Assembly: GCA_021298315.1 (NCBI GenBank)
Contig: JAJTFC010000080.1
Location: forward strand, 1-38,127
Direction of reading: 5' to 3'
Length of the DNA: 38,127 nt
Source: Planctomycetaceae bacterium
GTDB lineage: Bacteria > Planctomycetota > Planctomycetia > Pirellulales > Pirellulaceae
Part shown: one piece after another, positions 1-8,060 of the stretch
How the letters are laid out: the number at the start of each line of letters is the position of its first letter
Position numbering within the stretch: position 1 is the first letter of the stretch
Program-made: the position numbers and the translations under genes
The notes under the pieces: model-generated
What the model was told of the DNA's origin: nothing
Seen by the model: the letters and a program-made list of their open reading frames with translations, nothing else
The model's database searches: none

Positions 1-1517
1 CGAGCGGTTCGGATCTAGGATCTGAGGGCACTGCACAAGGCTATGTCGCACCGCCGACGGGAGATTTCTTAGGGCATCCAAGTTCGCTGTGGATGCTTTT
101 TTCGACTGAGTTTTGGGAAAGGTTCTGCTACTACGGCATGAGAGCGATGCTCGCGGTATACGTTGCCGACACGTTCTTTGGAGACCTACCCAAGGACGAA
201 TCTGAGACGCAGGCGAGTTTGACTTATGGAGGTTTTACCTCTCTGGTTTACGCGACTGGGATTTTTGGAGGCCTTATTGCGGATCGCTTCCTCGGGTATC
301 AACGTTCGATCTTGCTCGGCGGGATTCTGATGGCTGTCGGTATGTTCATGCTGCTCTTTCAAGATCTCAATATGTTCCTCGTTGGCCTATCGGTGATGAT
401 CGCCGGAAATGGTTTGTTCAAACCGAACATTTCATCGATGGTCGGCAAGCTTTATCATCCGACCGATGCGCGGCGAGACTCGGGATTTACGATTTTCTAT
501 ATGGGGATCAACGCCGGGGCATTCTTTGCCCCGATCGTATGCGCATCGATGATCGGTGTATGGTATGGACGCAAGTACGGGTTTCTAGCCGCAGCGTTAG
601 GTATGATCCTTGGGATCATCATTTTTCAATTCCGGCGAGGCATGCTTGGTGCAGTAGGTGTTCCGCCCAAGGGGCGTGAGGGGATGGGACCGGTGATGAT
701 CGTTTTGGCCGGTGCCCTGGCGATTGTCCCGCTGATCTTTATCCTGCTGAGCAAGAGTGCTCTGCTTGGCTACGTGCTCTCGGCGATGATGGTAGGGCTG
801 ATTATCTACTTTGTCGTCAGTGGCATTCAGAGTGGTGAAACAGTCCAATTGCAAAGATACATTGCGATGATGATCTTGTTCATCGCCAATATCTTGTTTT
901 GGGCGCTCTTCGAACAAGCTGGATCGTCCTTGAACTTCTTCGCACGGGACTTTGTCCAATCCCCCTTCGATTTCTCATTGTTTCAGAGTTTCAATGCATT
1001 CTTTATCATCGCTTTAGCCCCGTTGTTTGCGATGCTATGGCCTTGGTTGGATAAGAAGGGATTGAATCCATCGATTCCTGCAAAGTTTGCGATTGCTTTG
1101 TTCTGCGTGGGATTGGGTTTCTATGTTTTGGTTTGGGCCATCAAGGGTACCGCACCGAACGCGAAGGTCGCTTGGACAATCCTAGGCTTAACCTATCTCA
1201 TTCATACGGTGGCTGAGTTGTGTTTGTCGCCGATTGGACTTTCGATGGTGACTAAGTTAGCCAAGCCCAGCGATACTGGGATGGCCATGGGTGGATGGTT
1301 CCTGTCGACTGCGATGGCAAACTATTTTGCCGGGCTTATCGCCGCTTTGGCTTCGCAGGGTGGAGGTGGAGGCGGTGGCCACGGTCAAGAAGCCGTCCGC
1401 AACATGGACCAGTATGCGACGGTCTTCAACCAGCTCTGGTGGTTAGGAGCTGGTTTTGGGATCTTGTATCTTTTGGTCTCACCTTTTGTGAACAAGTTGA
1501 TGCACGGCGTGAAGTAG
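1..1517 (+). CDS. POT/PTR family proton-dependent oligopeptide transporter (5' end outside window)
   Basis: This inner-membrane MFS transporter of the POT/PTR2 family should import di- and tripeptides by proton symport. The reading frame is open from base 3, about 30 codons upstream of the first ATG at base 93, and that upstream peptide (ending GHPSSLW) continues smoothly into the conserved first helix. The true start therefore lies left of the window. Just after the ATG is the family proton-coupling motif ExxERFxYYG (EFWERFCYYG, E6/E9/R10 counting from base 93). A GGLIADRFLGYQ loop and the PTR2-like FTIFYMGINAGAFFAP follow, with about 12 hydrophobic helices overall. A run of seven glycines near the C-terminus sits in the last cytoplasmic loop. 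The OPT transporter gene starts 64 bases downstream on the same strand, suggesting a joint peptide-uptake unit. Family assignment is secure; substrate range is inferred. Confidence 0.93.
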   Translation, partial: SGSDLGSEGTAQGYVAPPTGDFLGHPSSLWMLFSTEFWERFCYYGMRAMLAVYVADTFFGDLPKDESETQASLTYGGFTSLVYATGIFGGLIADRFLGYQRSILLGGILMAVGMFMLLFQDLNMFLVGLSVMIAGNGLFKPNISSMVGKLYHPTDARRDSGFTIFYMGINAGAFFAPIVCASMIGVWYGRKYGFLAAALGMILGIIIFQFRRGMLGAVGVPPKGREGMGPVMIVLAGALAIVPLIFILLSKSALLGYVLSAMMVGLIIYFVVSGIQSGETVQLQRYIAMMILFIANILFWALFEQAGSSLNFFARDFVQSPFDFSLFQSFNAFFIIALAPLFAMLWPWLDKKGLNPSIPAKFAIALFCVGLGFYVLVWAIKGTAPNAKVAWTILGLTYLIHTVAELCLSPIGLSMVTKLAKPSDTGMAMGGWFLSTAMANYFAGLIAALASQGGGGGGGHGQEAVRNMDQYATVFNQLWWLGAGFGILYLLVSPFVNKLMHGVK

Positions 1518-1581
1518 TCGGTTGCTCGCCTGATTGACTGATGGGTTAGGGCATAGGGTTTTTAGAATCGAAGGGTCGAAC

Positions 1582-3837
1582 ATGCAAGACAATCCCCCTG
1601 AATTCAAGCCCTATGTTTCGGATGATGCGAGGGTACCTGAGCTGACATGGTTCCCTGTGGTCATGGGAGCGTTGCTCGGGATCGTCTTTGGGGCTTCATC
1701 GATTTATCTGGTGCTCAAAGTAGGCCTGACCGTATCGGCATCGATTCCCGTGGCGGTACTCTCCATCACTATCACTGGATTGCGCAAGACAACGATTTTG
1801 GAGAACAACATCGTTCAGACGACCGGTTCGGCTGGTGAATCGCTGGCCTTTGCCGTCGGTTTGATCATGCCAGCCCTTTTGTTGCTTGGGTTTGATATCG
1901 ATGTCGTGCGTGTGATGACCATCGGTGTTTTTGGTGGATTGCTGGGGATCCTGTTGATGATCCCTTTGCGGCAAGCGTTCATCGTCAAGCAACATGGGAA
2001 ATTGACGTTTCCAGAAGGGCGTGCGTGTGCCGAAGTGCTCATCGCTGGAGAGAAAGGTGGTTCGACGGCGTCGATGATCTTCTCAGGTTTCGGCTTGGGA
2101 TTCCTCTATCAAGCTGGCATGCAGGTTTTCAAGCTCTGGAGAGAAGAAGCCACTGTGCCGCTGTTTGCTCAATCGGCTGGTAAAGTCGTCGGGCTCAAGG
2201 GGGCTTCTTTGTCGATGGAGGTCAATCCGAGTTTGCTTGGTGTCGGCTATATCATCGGTCCGAAAATTGCCAGCATCATGGTCGCCGGGGGTGTATTGGC
2301 CTACTTGGTCATCGCACCGATGATCGTGACATTTGGAGAAGGCTTGGAGGTTCCTCTGGAGCCTGGGACCAAGCTGATTCGCGATATGGAAAGCAAAGAC
2401 ATCCGCACTTTCTACATTCTTTACATCGGAGCAGGTGCGGTAGCCGCAGGGGGCATTTTGAGCATGCTCAAAGCAATGCCGGTGATTCTCGGTGCGGTCT
2501 TTACGAGTTTCAAAGATTTAATTGCAAGCCGCTCTGGAGGTGGATTGAGCAAGCGCCGAACCGATACGGATCTTCCTATCCCGCTGGTGGTCTTGGCCAG
2601 CGTCATCCTCATCGGCTTGCTCATGGCCGTGCCGCAGTTGGGATTGGGGTTCGGCTTCACCGGCTTGGTCGGTGCGATCATGATCATGGTTTTCGGGTTC
2701 CTGTTTGTCACGGTCGCCTCGCGACTGACCGGAGAGATTGGTTCCTCATCGAATCCAATATCGGGGATGACCGTCGCTACCTTGCTGTTGACTTGTTTGA
2801 TCCTGCTGGTGCTCGATGGATTTGGTTGGCTGACGATCAACAAAGAGATCAAACTCACAGCGTTGACGGTTGCGGGTGTGGTTTGCATTGCATCTTCCAA
2901 TGGTGGAAGTACAGCCCAAGCACTTAAAACGGGGCATTTGGTGGGAGCGACCCCCAAGTCCCAGCAGATCGCGATTTTGGTCGGAGCACTTACGAGCGCT
3001 TTAGTTGTGGGGTTGGTGCTGCTAGCCTTGAACGAAGCCAACACGACTTATAGCAAGAAGGCAGTTGAAGCCTACAAGGACGTCAAAATCGATGTCACGG
3101 ATTTGCCTAAAGGTCGAGTACGATCGGGCGATTATGCGCAGGATCAGACCGAGTACTATGTTTTGAACCTAGGACGCGCCGAGACCGATAAAGCTTTGCC
3201 ACCTGGTAAGTATCTGCTCGATGATCAAGGCACGCCGGTTTATCTAGTGGATCCAGCCGTCAATGGGAGTCTCAAGCAGGATGATCAAGGACGCGATGTC
3301 TCGAAAGGGAAATTTGATGCTCCCAAAACGGTGCTCATGCAATTGATTATCGATGGGATTTTGGATCGAAGATTACCTTGGGGACTGGTGCTTTTAGGGG
3401 TAGTCATTGCGATCACTTTGGAACTCAGTGGAGTCGCAAGCTTACCTTTTGCGGTAGGCGTGTACTTGCCGTTGGCAGCATCGACCCCGATTTTCGTCGG
3501 TGGGATGATTCGCTGGATGGTCGATCGGTACCATCGGGTTCCAGAGGGTAAGGAAGACGATTCGAGTCCTTCGGTGCTATTGAGTTCCGGTTACATTGCC
3601 GGCGGAGCGATCGCGGCGGTGTTGATCTCGTTCATGAACTTCAGGAAGGAGTGGCTCGAGCGTTGGGATTTTTCGAGTCGCTTAGGTTGGGAGACGAAGT
3701 CTGAGGAGCTACTCAAGGCTGGTGACGCATGGCAGTCGTTCCTCTATTCCAATGGACCTGCTTTGGGTGCTTTTGGGATTCTAGCGATCGTTCTGCTGAT
3801 TGTAGGTTTGCTTCCAAGAAAAAGGGCTTCGGAGTAA
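1582..3837 (+). CDS. OPT family oligopeptide transporter
   Basis: The product is a large polytopic inner-membrane protein of the OPT superfamily, which imports oligopeptides or metal chelates. I chose the ATG at 1582 (751 residues) because AAGGG at 1571-1575 lies six bases ahead and the protein then begins with a short soluble tail before the first helix; a TTG 16 codons upstream only adds an unconvincing leader. The conserved NPISGMT motif is at residues 391-397, and a second conserved stretch, SSNGGSTAQALKTGHLVGAT, follows near residue 437. Roughly residues 487-588 form a long hydrophilic segment between membrane helices, which looks longer than the loop I expect in bacterial OPT proteins. 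It lies between a POT transporter and an HExxH membrane protein, all co-oriented with short gaps. Oligopeptide specificity is inferred from family and neighbours. Confidence 0.93.
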   Translation: MQDNPPEFKPYVSDDARVPELTWFPVVMGALLGIVFGASSIYLVLKVGLTVSASIPVAVLSITITGLRKTTILENNIVQTTGSAGESLAFAVGLIMPALLLLGFDIDVVRVMTIGVFGGLLGILLMIPLRQAFIVKQHGKLTFPEGRACAEVLIAGEKGGSTASMIFSGFGLGFLYQAGMQVFKLWREEATVPLFAQSAGKVVGLKGASLSMEVNPSLLGVGYIIGPKIASIMVAGGVLAYLVIAPMIVTFGEGLEVPLEPGTKLIRDMESKDIRTFYILYIGAGAVAAGGILSMLKAMPVILGAVFTSFKDLIASRSGGGLSKRRTDTDLPIPLVVLASVILIGLLMAVPQLGLGFGFTGLVGAIMIMVFGFLFVTVASRLTGEIGSSSNPISGMTVATLLLTCLILLVLDGFGWLTINKEIKLTALTVAGVVCIASSNGGSTAQALKTGHLVGATPKSQQIAILVGALTSALVVGLVLLALNEANTTYSKKAVEAYKDVKIDVTDLPKGRVRSGDYAQDQTEYYVLNLGRAETDKALPPGKYLLDDQGTPVYLVDPAVNGSLKQDDQGRDVSKGKFDAPKTVLMQLIIDGILDRRLPWGLVLLGVVIAITLELSGVASLPFAVGVYLPLAASTPIFVGGMIRWMVDRYHRVPEGKEDDSSPSVLLSSGYIAGGAIAAVLISFMNFRKEWLERWDFSSRLGWETKSEELLKAGDAWQSFLYSNGPALGAFGILAIVLLIVGLLPRKRASE

Positions 3838-3850
3838 TTAGCCAATTACC

Positions 3851-4270
3851 ATGCGTTTCCTCTATTGGTCGAGTATCGCGTGGCGTTACCTCTGGCCGTC
3901 GCCTTATACACTCTTGGGTCTGCTTGTTTTTTTCATACCGATTCGAGGCGCTCGAAGTCTGCTGGTGCATCGAGGGACGATTGGAGTCATTGGCCCGGCG
4001 ATCGAGCGTCTACTGGTTCGAGTTCCGATTATCGGCGGAGCGGCGGCCATGACCTTTGGGCATTCGATCTTGGCGAAAGATCGAGACACTTTTTATTCGA
4101 CGTGGGATCACGAGCGCGTCCATGTAGACCAGTACCAACGATGGGGTCTGCTGTTTGTCCCTATGTATCTTGGGGCGGGGCTATGGCTCAAGATCAGGGG
4201 CAAGGATCCTTATTGGGACAATCCGTTTGAGATCGAAGCTCGTCGGCTCGGTGACGGGATCGATTGTTAA
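3851..4270 (+). CDS. Small membrane protein with HExxH metallopeptidase-like motif
   Basis: This 139-residue protein has one hydrophobic segment near residues 19-31 and a second near 100-113. Between them is H87-E88-R-V-H91, an exact HExxH zinc-binding motif, followed by Q94 and by NPFEIEA at 124-130, whose E127 or E129 could be the third ligand of a gluzincin-type site. I recall similar short bacterial hypothetical proteins with HERVHV..Y.RWG and NPFE.EA patterns, but I know of no characterised member. The gene begins 13 bases after the OPT transporter stop and lacks a clear Shine-Dalgarno sequence, so it is probably co-expressed with the transporters; a role in peptide handling is only inference. 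Its TAA overlaps the stop codon of the convergent methyltransferase gene within the tetramer TTAA. Confidence 0.8.
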   Translation: MRFLYWSSIAWRYLWPSPYTLLGLLVFFIPIRGARSLLVHRGTIGVIGPAIERLLVRVPIIGGAAAMTFGHSILAKDRDTFYSTWDHERVHVDQYQRWGLLFVPMYLGAGLWLKIRGKDPYWDNPFEIEARRLGDGIDC

Positions 4271-5532
4271 AGGATTCGGCACCAGTAGGCTTTCAGGTAG
4301 CCTGTTTCGGGGCAGTGCGTCGCAACGGGATGGTCCATTGCTGCGGAACGGGATTCGAAGATTTGGACGACTCGGCCTCGGGAACGGCTACCGTCGGGAT
4401 TGGTGCCCGTGGCCCTAGCGGCGCTTTGGACGACTTGCATAAATGCAGGGCCATCGAGAAGGCCCGCGCAGCAACAAGTCAGTAGGATTCCACCTTTTTT
4501 GACCAACTGGATAGCGAGTCGATTAAGGTCGATATGTTTGCGGGTTCCTTCCTCGAGTTCGGTGCGAGAACGGATCAGTTTTGGGGGATCGAGCACGACG
4601 ATATCGAATTGTTTGTTGTTTCGAGCCATGTCCCGCATGTATGCGAAAGCATCGGCATGGACATACTTGATGCGAACATCGTTGATGTCAGCATTTTTCT
4701 TGGCCATCACCAAAGCTTCTTCGTCGAGATCGACTCCTACCACATCGGATGCTTTGCCTGACTTGGCGGCCGCGACTGAGAATCCGCCCGAGTAGCAGCA
4801 GACATCCAAAACGCTTTTACCTGCAGCATGGCTTGCCAAGATTGCGCGATTTTCTCTTTGGTCGCAAAAGAAACCGGTTTTGTGTCCGGTGCCAAAGTGG
4901 ATGCGGTATTTGACTTGGTTTTCTTCGATGGTTGCATAAGGGGGGAAGTTCTCGGATTTGGTGTCTTGCCAGATCCCACCTTCCTGGCTTGAGAATTGAG
5001 GCGAAGCACACACCAGAGCGTGCTTGGTACCTAGGTGTGTGTGCATGCGTAGGAGGATTTCAGGAGCGCGTTGGGCCATGCCCAAGCTGAAGGCTTCTGC
5101 GCTTAAGCAATCTCCGTAGCGATCGACAACTAGACCTGGAAAGCCATCGGATTCTCCGTGGATGATCCGGTAAGCGTTGGTCGTTTTCGGGATCTGAAGT
5201 GTTTCGTGTCTTAAACGGATCGCATCTTCGATCAGCGAGTCCCAATCGGAGATCGATGGGAGTCGGGTTTGCCAAAAATACAGTCGCACGGCAACTTCGG
5301 AGCGAGGATTGTAGATGCCGTAGGCGAAGAGTTGAGGTTCGTTGTTGGGATTTGCGGGGTTGGGATCCACATCGGTTGCATAGACGGCTACCCAATCACC
5401 TGGTTGGGGGTTGCCTTCGGTCTTGTCGATCCTTTTTCGAAAGATGTTTGGATGTCGACTTGGTCGGGGCATATAGACCCGGGCAATCGGCTCGGCGGGA
5501 TTTGGTACAAGCGCGTTGGTTGTGTTTCGCAT
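4267..5532 (-). CDS. rlmI: RlmI-like class I SAM-dependent rRNA (cytosine-C5) methyltransferase
   Basis: This cytosolic enzyme is of the RlmI/YccW type, which methylates C5 of a 23S rRNA cytosine (C1962 in E. coli). The 421-residue length fits the family. Residues 1-90 form the PUA-like RNA-binding domain (PGDWVAVYA, YNP.SEVAVRLY). GESDGFPGLVVDRYG at 126-140 and KTGFFCDQREN at 218-228 are the family linker motifs. The Rossmann methyltransferase follows with motif I VLDVCCYSGG (241-250), DPPK (315-318) and TCCCAG (352-357), the region that holds the nucleophilic cysteine (usually TCSCS). It is the last gene of a probable three-gene minus-strand run, 30 bases after the sulfatase-like gene. The exact target cytosine is inferred from family. 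Confidence 0.92.
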   Translation of the reverse strand: MRNTTNALVPNPAEPIARVYMPRPSRHPNIFRKRIDKTEGNPQPGDWVAVYATDVDPNPANPNNEPQLFAYGIYNPRSEVAVRLYFWQTRLPSISDWDSLIEDAIRLRHETLQIPKTTNAYRIIHGESDGFPGLVVDRYGDCLSAEAFSLGMAQRAPEILLRMHTHLGTKHALVCASPQFSSQEGGIWQDTKSENFPPYATIEENQVKYRIHFGTGHKTGFFCDQRENRAILASHAAGKSVLDVCCYSGGFSVAAAKSGKASDVVGVDLDEEALVMAKKNADINDVRIKYVHADAFAYMRDMARNNKQFDIVVLDPPKLIRSRTELEEGTRKHIDLNRLAIQLVKKGGILLTCCCAGLLDGPAFMQVVQSAARATGTNPDGSRSRGRVVQIFESRSAAMDHPVATHCPETGYLKAYWCRIL

Positions 5533-5562
5533 GTGGGGTTTTCGGATCGCTTCGTTTGCGTG

Positions 5563-6774
5563 TTATCGTTGAATGGAACGGAGTTCCGAAAGCAGATCGG
5601 CTAAGTGATCCGATACGGTTGGTTGATATTCGGTATTTTCCAGAAGTATCATTGCGATTTGTCGTAAAAGAGACAGAGCATCTGGAACTCGGCTCGATAT
5701 TTCATTCTGTTGCCAGCGATCCTCTGGAAAGCAGAAGACCTCTCCATTAGCCCCATCGGGCAAAGAAATTTTGCCCGATGGGTCTTGAAAGGTATCGAAT
5801 CGGGCGCTCCAGCGATCAGTGATCAGTGCGATTTCGTTTTTCCCTTTGGCCCAAGCCATTGGAAGTTTATTCGAAAATAAATCGAGTCTATTTGTCTGTT
5901 GAGTCTCGGATATCTGTTCTAGCCAATTGCCCAAATCCTCAGGTTGTAGCAGATTGCTTATCCGGGTTCCAAGCATGTATTCGGGCGCTGGACGGAAGAT
6001 CCAAGGGGTGTGCAGTCGTTCGGAGTAAGCATCAGCGATGCTTGGGTGATCGAGTTTGGCCGGATCGAGCCGATTCCCCAGTCCGACGCGCCGGTGTTCA
6101 CCAAGGGGAAAACCCAAAAGACCCGCAATCGAGATCCAGCAATTTTGATCGATGCCAAGTTCTTTGAGGGACTGAAGGATCAGTCCTATTCCCTGATCGA
6201 TGCAGACCGACTGAGCTCCGGCCCCGCAGGCTATCCCGAAAAGCATGTCAGGATCAAAATCGGATTCCAAGATGAAATTCGGCGGGCTTTTGTCCGTCGG
6301 AGGATCGGGATCATCCGAGTCGCACATCAACTTTCTGTATTCGTAGGGTGCATCCCACGGTCCGTTTAAACCTCTCGAATGGATCCAGAGGTAAGGCGTC
6401 GTGTGGCTTTGCCCAAGCCAGCACTCGAGGGCTTCGGTCAGAAGGTGTTCGAAGGAATCTTGGGATTCCTCGTGTGTGACTTCAAGCCGCTCGATATCTT
6501 CCTTTTTTCGCAAGAGTGCAACGGCCTGAGTGCTATCGGTAGCAATCAACCACCGTGCTGGGTGGAGTTTGTTGGCGATCGCCAAGAGGTTTGGTTCTAG
6601 GTGGATCGATTGCATCCAGAACTGGTCGCAAACCACGCTATGGGCAGCGAGTCGATCGATACTAGGGGTAGGGAGCAAGGAGTTGCCGAAGCAACCTGGG
6701 AGATTAACGCCCCAACCTTCGATCGTGATAAGAATCCCGTTAGGGCTATTGGTCCTATTTGTTTTCAATTGCAA
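5563..6774 (-). CDS. Sulfatase-like protein, catalytic site degenerate
   Basis: The protein has the alkaline-phosphatase/sulfatase fold layout: ILITIEGWG near residues 14-22, GCFGN and TPSIDRLA (27-43), LWIHSRGLNGPWDAP (129-143), and LGEH at 224-227. The residues needed for catalysis are missing. The Asp-Asp metal pair of ILIxxDD is replaced, the C-x-P-S-R formylglycine signature expected shortly after the TPSIDRLA segment reads LEPNLL, and the Asp-His pair before LGEH is absent. It has no signal peptide, so it is probably cytoplasmic and not an active sulfatase. No ATG exists near the start; a TTG at 6774 (or 6768) is the best choice and overlaps the upstream propeller gene by about 20 bases, implying translational coupling. 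The RlmI-like gene follows 30 bases downstream. Its function is unknown; a binding or scaffold role is possible. Confidence 0.75.
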   Translation of the reverse strand: MQLKTNRTNSPNGILITIEGWGVNLPGCFGNSLLPTPSIDRLAAHSVVCDQFWMQSIHLEPNLLAIANKLHPARWLIATDSTQAVALLRKKEDIERLEVTHEESQDSFEHLLTEALECWLGQSHTTPYLWIHSRGLNGPWDAPYEYRKLMCDSDDPDPPTDKSPPNFILESDFDPDMLFGIACGAGAQSVCIDQGIGLILQSLKELGIDQNCWISIAGLLGFPLGEHRRVGLGNRLDPAKLDHPSIADAYSERLHTPWIFRPAPEYMLGTRISNLLQPEDLGNWLEQISETQQTNRLDLFSNKLPMAWAKGKNEIALITDRWSARFDTFQDPSGKISLPDGANGEVFCFPEDRWQQNEISSRVPDALSLLRQIAMILLENTEYQPTVSDHLADLLSELRSIQR

Positions 6775-7669
6775 ACCATTTGACCAAGGCGTTGTCGGTC
6801 AGTTTGAAGACAGCTTGCGTGTGGGGGTCAACGATGACCGGTTGGTCATCGACGAGGAACAGCCCAACAGGATTTTGTAAAGGTTCGCCAGAGACGATCA
6901 GCCGAGGTTCCTCGCCAATTTTCCAAGACCAGATACCTTTGCGATATCCGTCGCTCACCCAGATTTGATCTTTGGAGTTCACGACGACTTGGTGGGGGAA
7001 TTCAAAGGTGCGTTTGGTGACGATCGGTTCGATTTGGCCATCTTTCGAGACTCTGACCAGTTGGTTTTCATCTTGAGAGATTACCCATATGCGGTCGGCA
7101 TGATCAACGAAGACTCCTCTGGGATTGACGCTTGCGAGAATTTCTGGGTTGGATCCTGGAGCGGTCTGTTTCCACAATGCGCGTCGTTCAAGGTCAGCAA
7201 TCAGAAGAGTTCCATCGCTGAGGAAAGCTAGGTCGACGGGGATTCCAACGATGGCATTGACGGTGCCTTTCCATTGTCCAGTTGCATCTTTGCGGTAGAC
7301 TTCTCGGGTTGCGGGGTCACCGAGCGCAATTTCTCCGGATCGCGAGATCGCAAGGCATCGAACGGCGTTGAGTGGTTGCCGAAACTTGTTGCTACCTTGA
7401 GTATCGAGTTTTAGCTGTTCGGATTGATACTGCCATAGCCCTGGTTTGTTTCGGTCAACGATCCAAACGGTTCCCGACGGATCGACAGCACCATCGAGCG
7501 GGTAGACCTTGGAGGCCTCGCGAGTGGTACTGGAAGCAGGTGCAGTTGGCTTAGCGGCCCCGGTGTCTTGAGCCCGAGCAGAAGTTATTGCAATGAAGGC
7601 TATCCCAAGTGTAGCGATAGCGGGCAAGATGGATCGAAGCGTAGATAGTAGGGGAGCAAGAGTATTCAT
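6755..7669 (-). CDS. Secreted NHL-type beta-propeller protein
   Basis: This protein of about 304 residues has an N-terminal signal peptide (MNTLAPLLS to ITSARA, cleavage after about residue 33) and then repeated blades such as GAVDPSGTVWIVDR, GIPVDLAFLSDGTLLIAD, NPRGVFVDHADRIWVIS and FPHQVVVNSKDQIWVSDG. These are characteristic of NHL/SMP-30-like six-bladed propellers, which bind ligands or proteins outside the cytoplasm; no catalytic signature is recognisable. I chose the ATG at 7669 because a start 17 codons further upstream would put a charged leader in front of the signal peptide. It is the first gene of a minus-strand run with the degenerate sulfatase and RlmI-like methyltransferase, overlapping the former by about 20 bases. 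The specific function cannot be read from sequence. Confidence 0.8.
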   Translation of the reverse strand: MNTLAPLLSTLRSILPAIATLGIAFIAITSARAQDTGAAKPTAPASSTTREASKVYPLDGAVDPSGTVWIVDRNKPGLWQYQSEQLKLDTQGSNKFRQPLNAVRCLAISRSGEIALGDPATREVYRKDATGQWKGTVNAIVGIPVDLAFLSDGTLLIADLERRALWKQTAPGSNPEILASVNPRGVFVDHADRIWVISQDENQLVRVSKDGQIEPIVTKRTFEFPHQVVVNSKDQIWVSDGYRKGIWSWKIGEEPRLIVSGEPLQNPVGLFLVDDQPVIVDPHTQAVFKLTDNALVKWFAIENK

Positions 7670-7777
7670 GGTTCGACGATGAGAAAGGAGTGCGTCCCAG
7701 GAGCCTTTAGGGGGCCACAACTCTAAGGATTGTAGCGTACAGAAAGGCTCAAACCATGTTGTATGGGGGCACCCTTG

Positions 7778-7817
7778 GAAAAATCCTCTAACCAGCGATT
7801 GTCAAAACGCTGGTTAG
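7778..7817 (-). terminator. Rho-independent terminator candidate after the carboxypeptidase-regulatory-like gene
   Basis: CTAACCAGCG (7788-7797) and CGCTGGTTAG (7808-7817) form a perfect 10-bp inverted repeat with a 10-base loop. On the minus strand the stem is followed by AGGATTTTTCC. It lies about 40 bases beyond the stop codon at 7858 of the frame that carries the glycine-rich tail, as expected for that gene's terminator. The T-run starts four bases after the stem, so it is not ideal. Confidence 0.6.
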
Positions 7818-7857
7818 TTCGTTTTTCGCTTCAGAACTTCAGAGAGCAGTTGGATGA

Positions 7858-8060
7858 TTAAGGAGTGATTGGAGACACTACAACATTCGAGTCTTTGTTG
7901 TTGTCTGCGACAGCGATTCCTACTGCGGTTAAACCACCGATAAGGGCAAGGGGCAGGAGTCCGCCACCGAAACCTCCGCCGATTCCACCACCACCACCAC
8001 CACCACCTCCACCGTAGCCACCACCGGCCGCACCGGTACCGATGCGTGAACGAATTTGCG
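7858..8060 (-). other. Frame-shifted glycine-rich C-terminal coding segment
   Basis: Read one base back (-1) relative to the main reading frame, this stretch encodes IGTGAAGGGYGGG, a polyglycine run, IGGGFGGG, then LLPLALIGGLTAVGIAVA and a hydrophilic tail ending in VVVSPITP and a TAA at 7858-7860. That is a natural end for a secreted planctomycete protein: a glycine-rich linker, a hydrophobic segment and a short polar tail. The main frame instead gives an improbable valine-rich end (VEVVVVVVVE). The glycine run comes from GGT repeats, which show as CCA repeats on the plus strand around 7984-8010. Confidence 0.7.

Noticed and set aside
1534..1581. Upstream TTG start of the OPT gene
   Set aside because: The added 16 residues are not membrane- or family-like, and AAGGG is correctly placed for the ATG at 1582.
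2421..3044. 207-residue minus-strand frame
   Set aside because: It is antisense to conserved OPT transporter helices, including NPISGMT.
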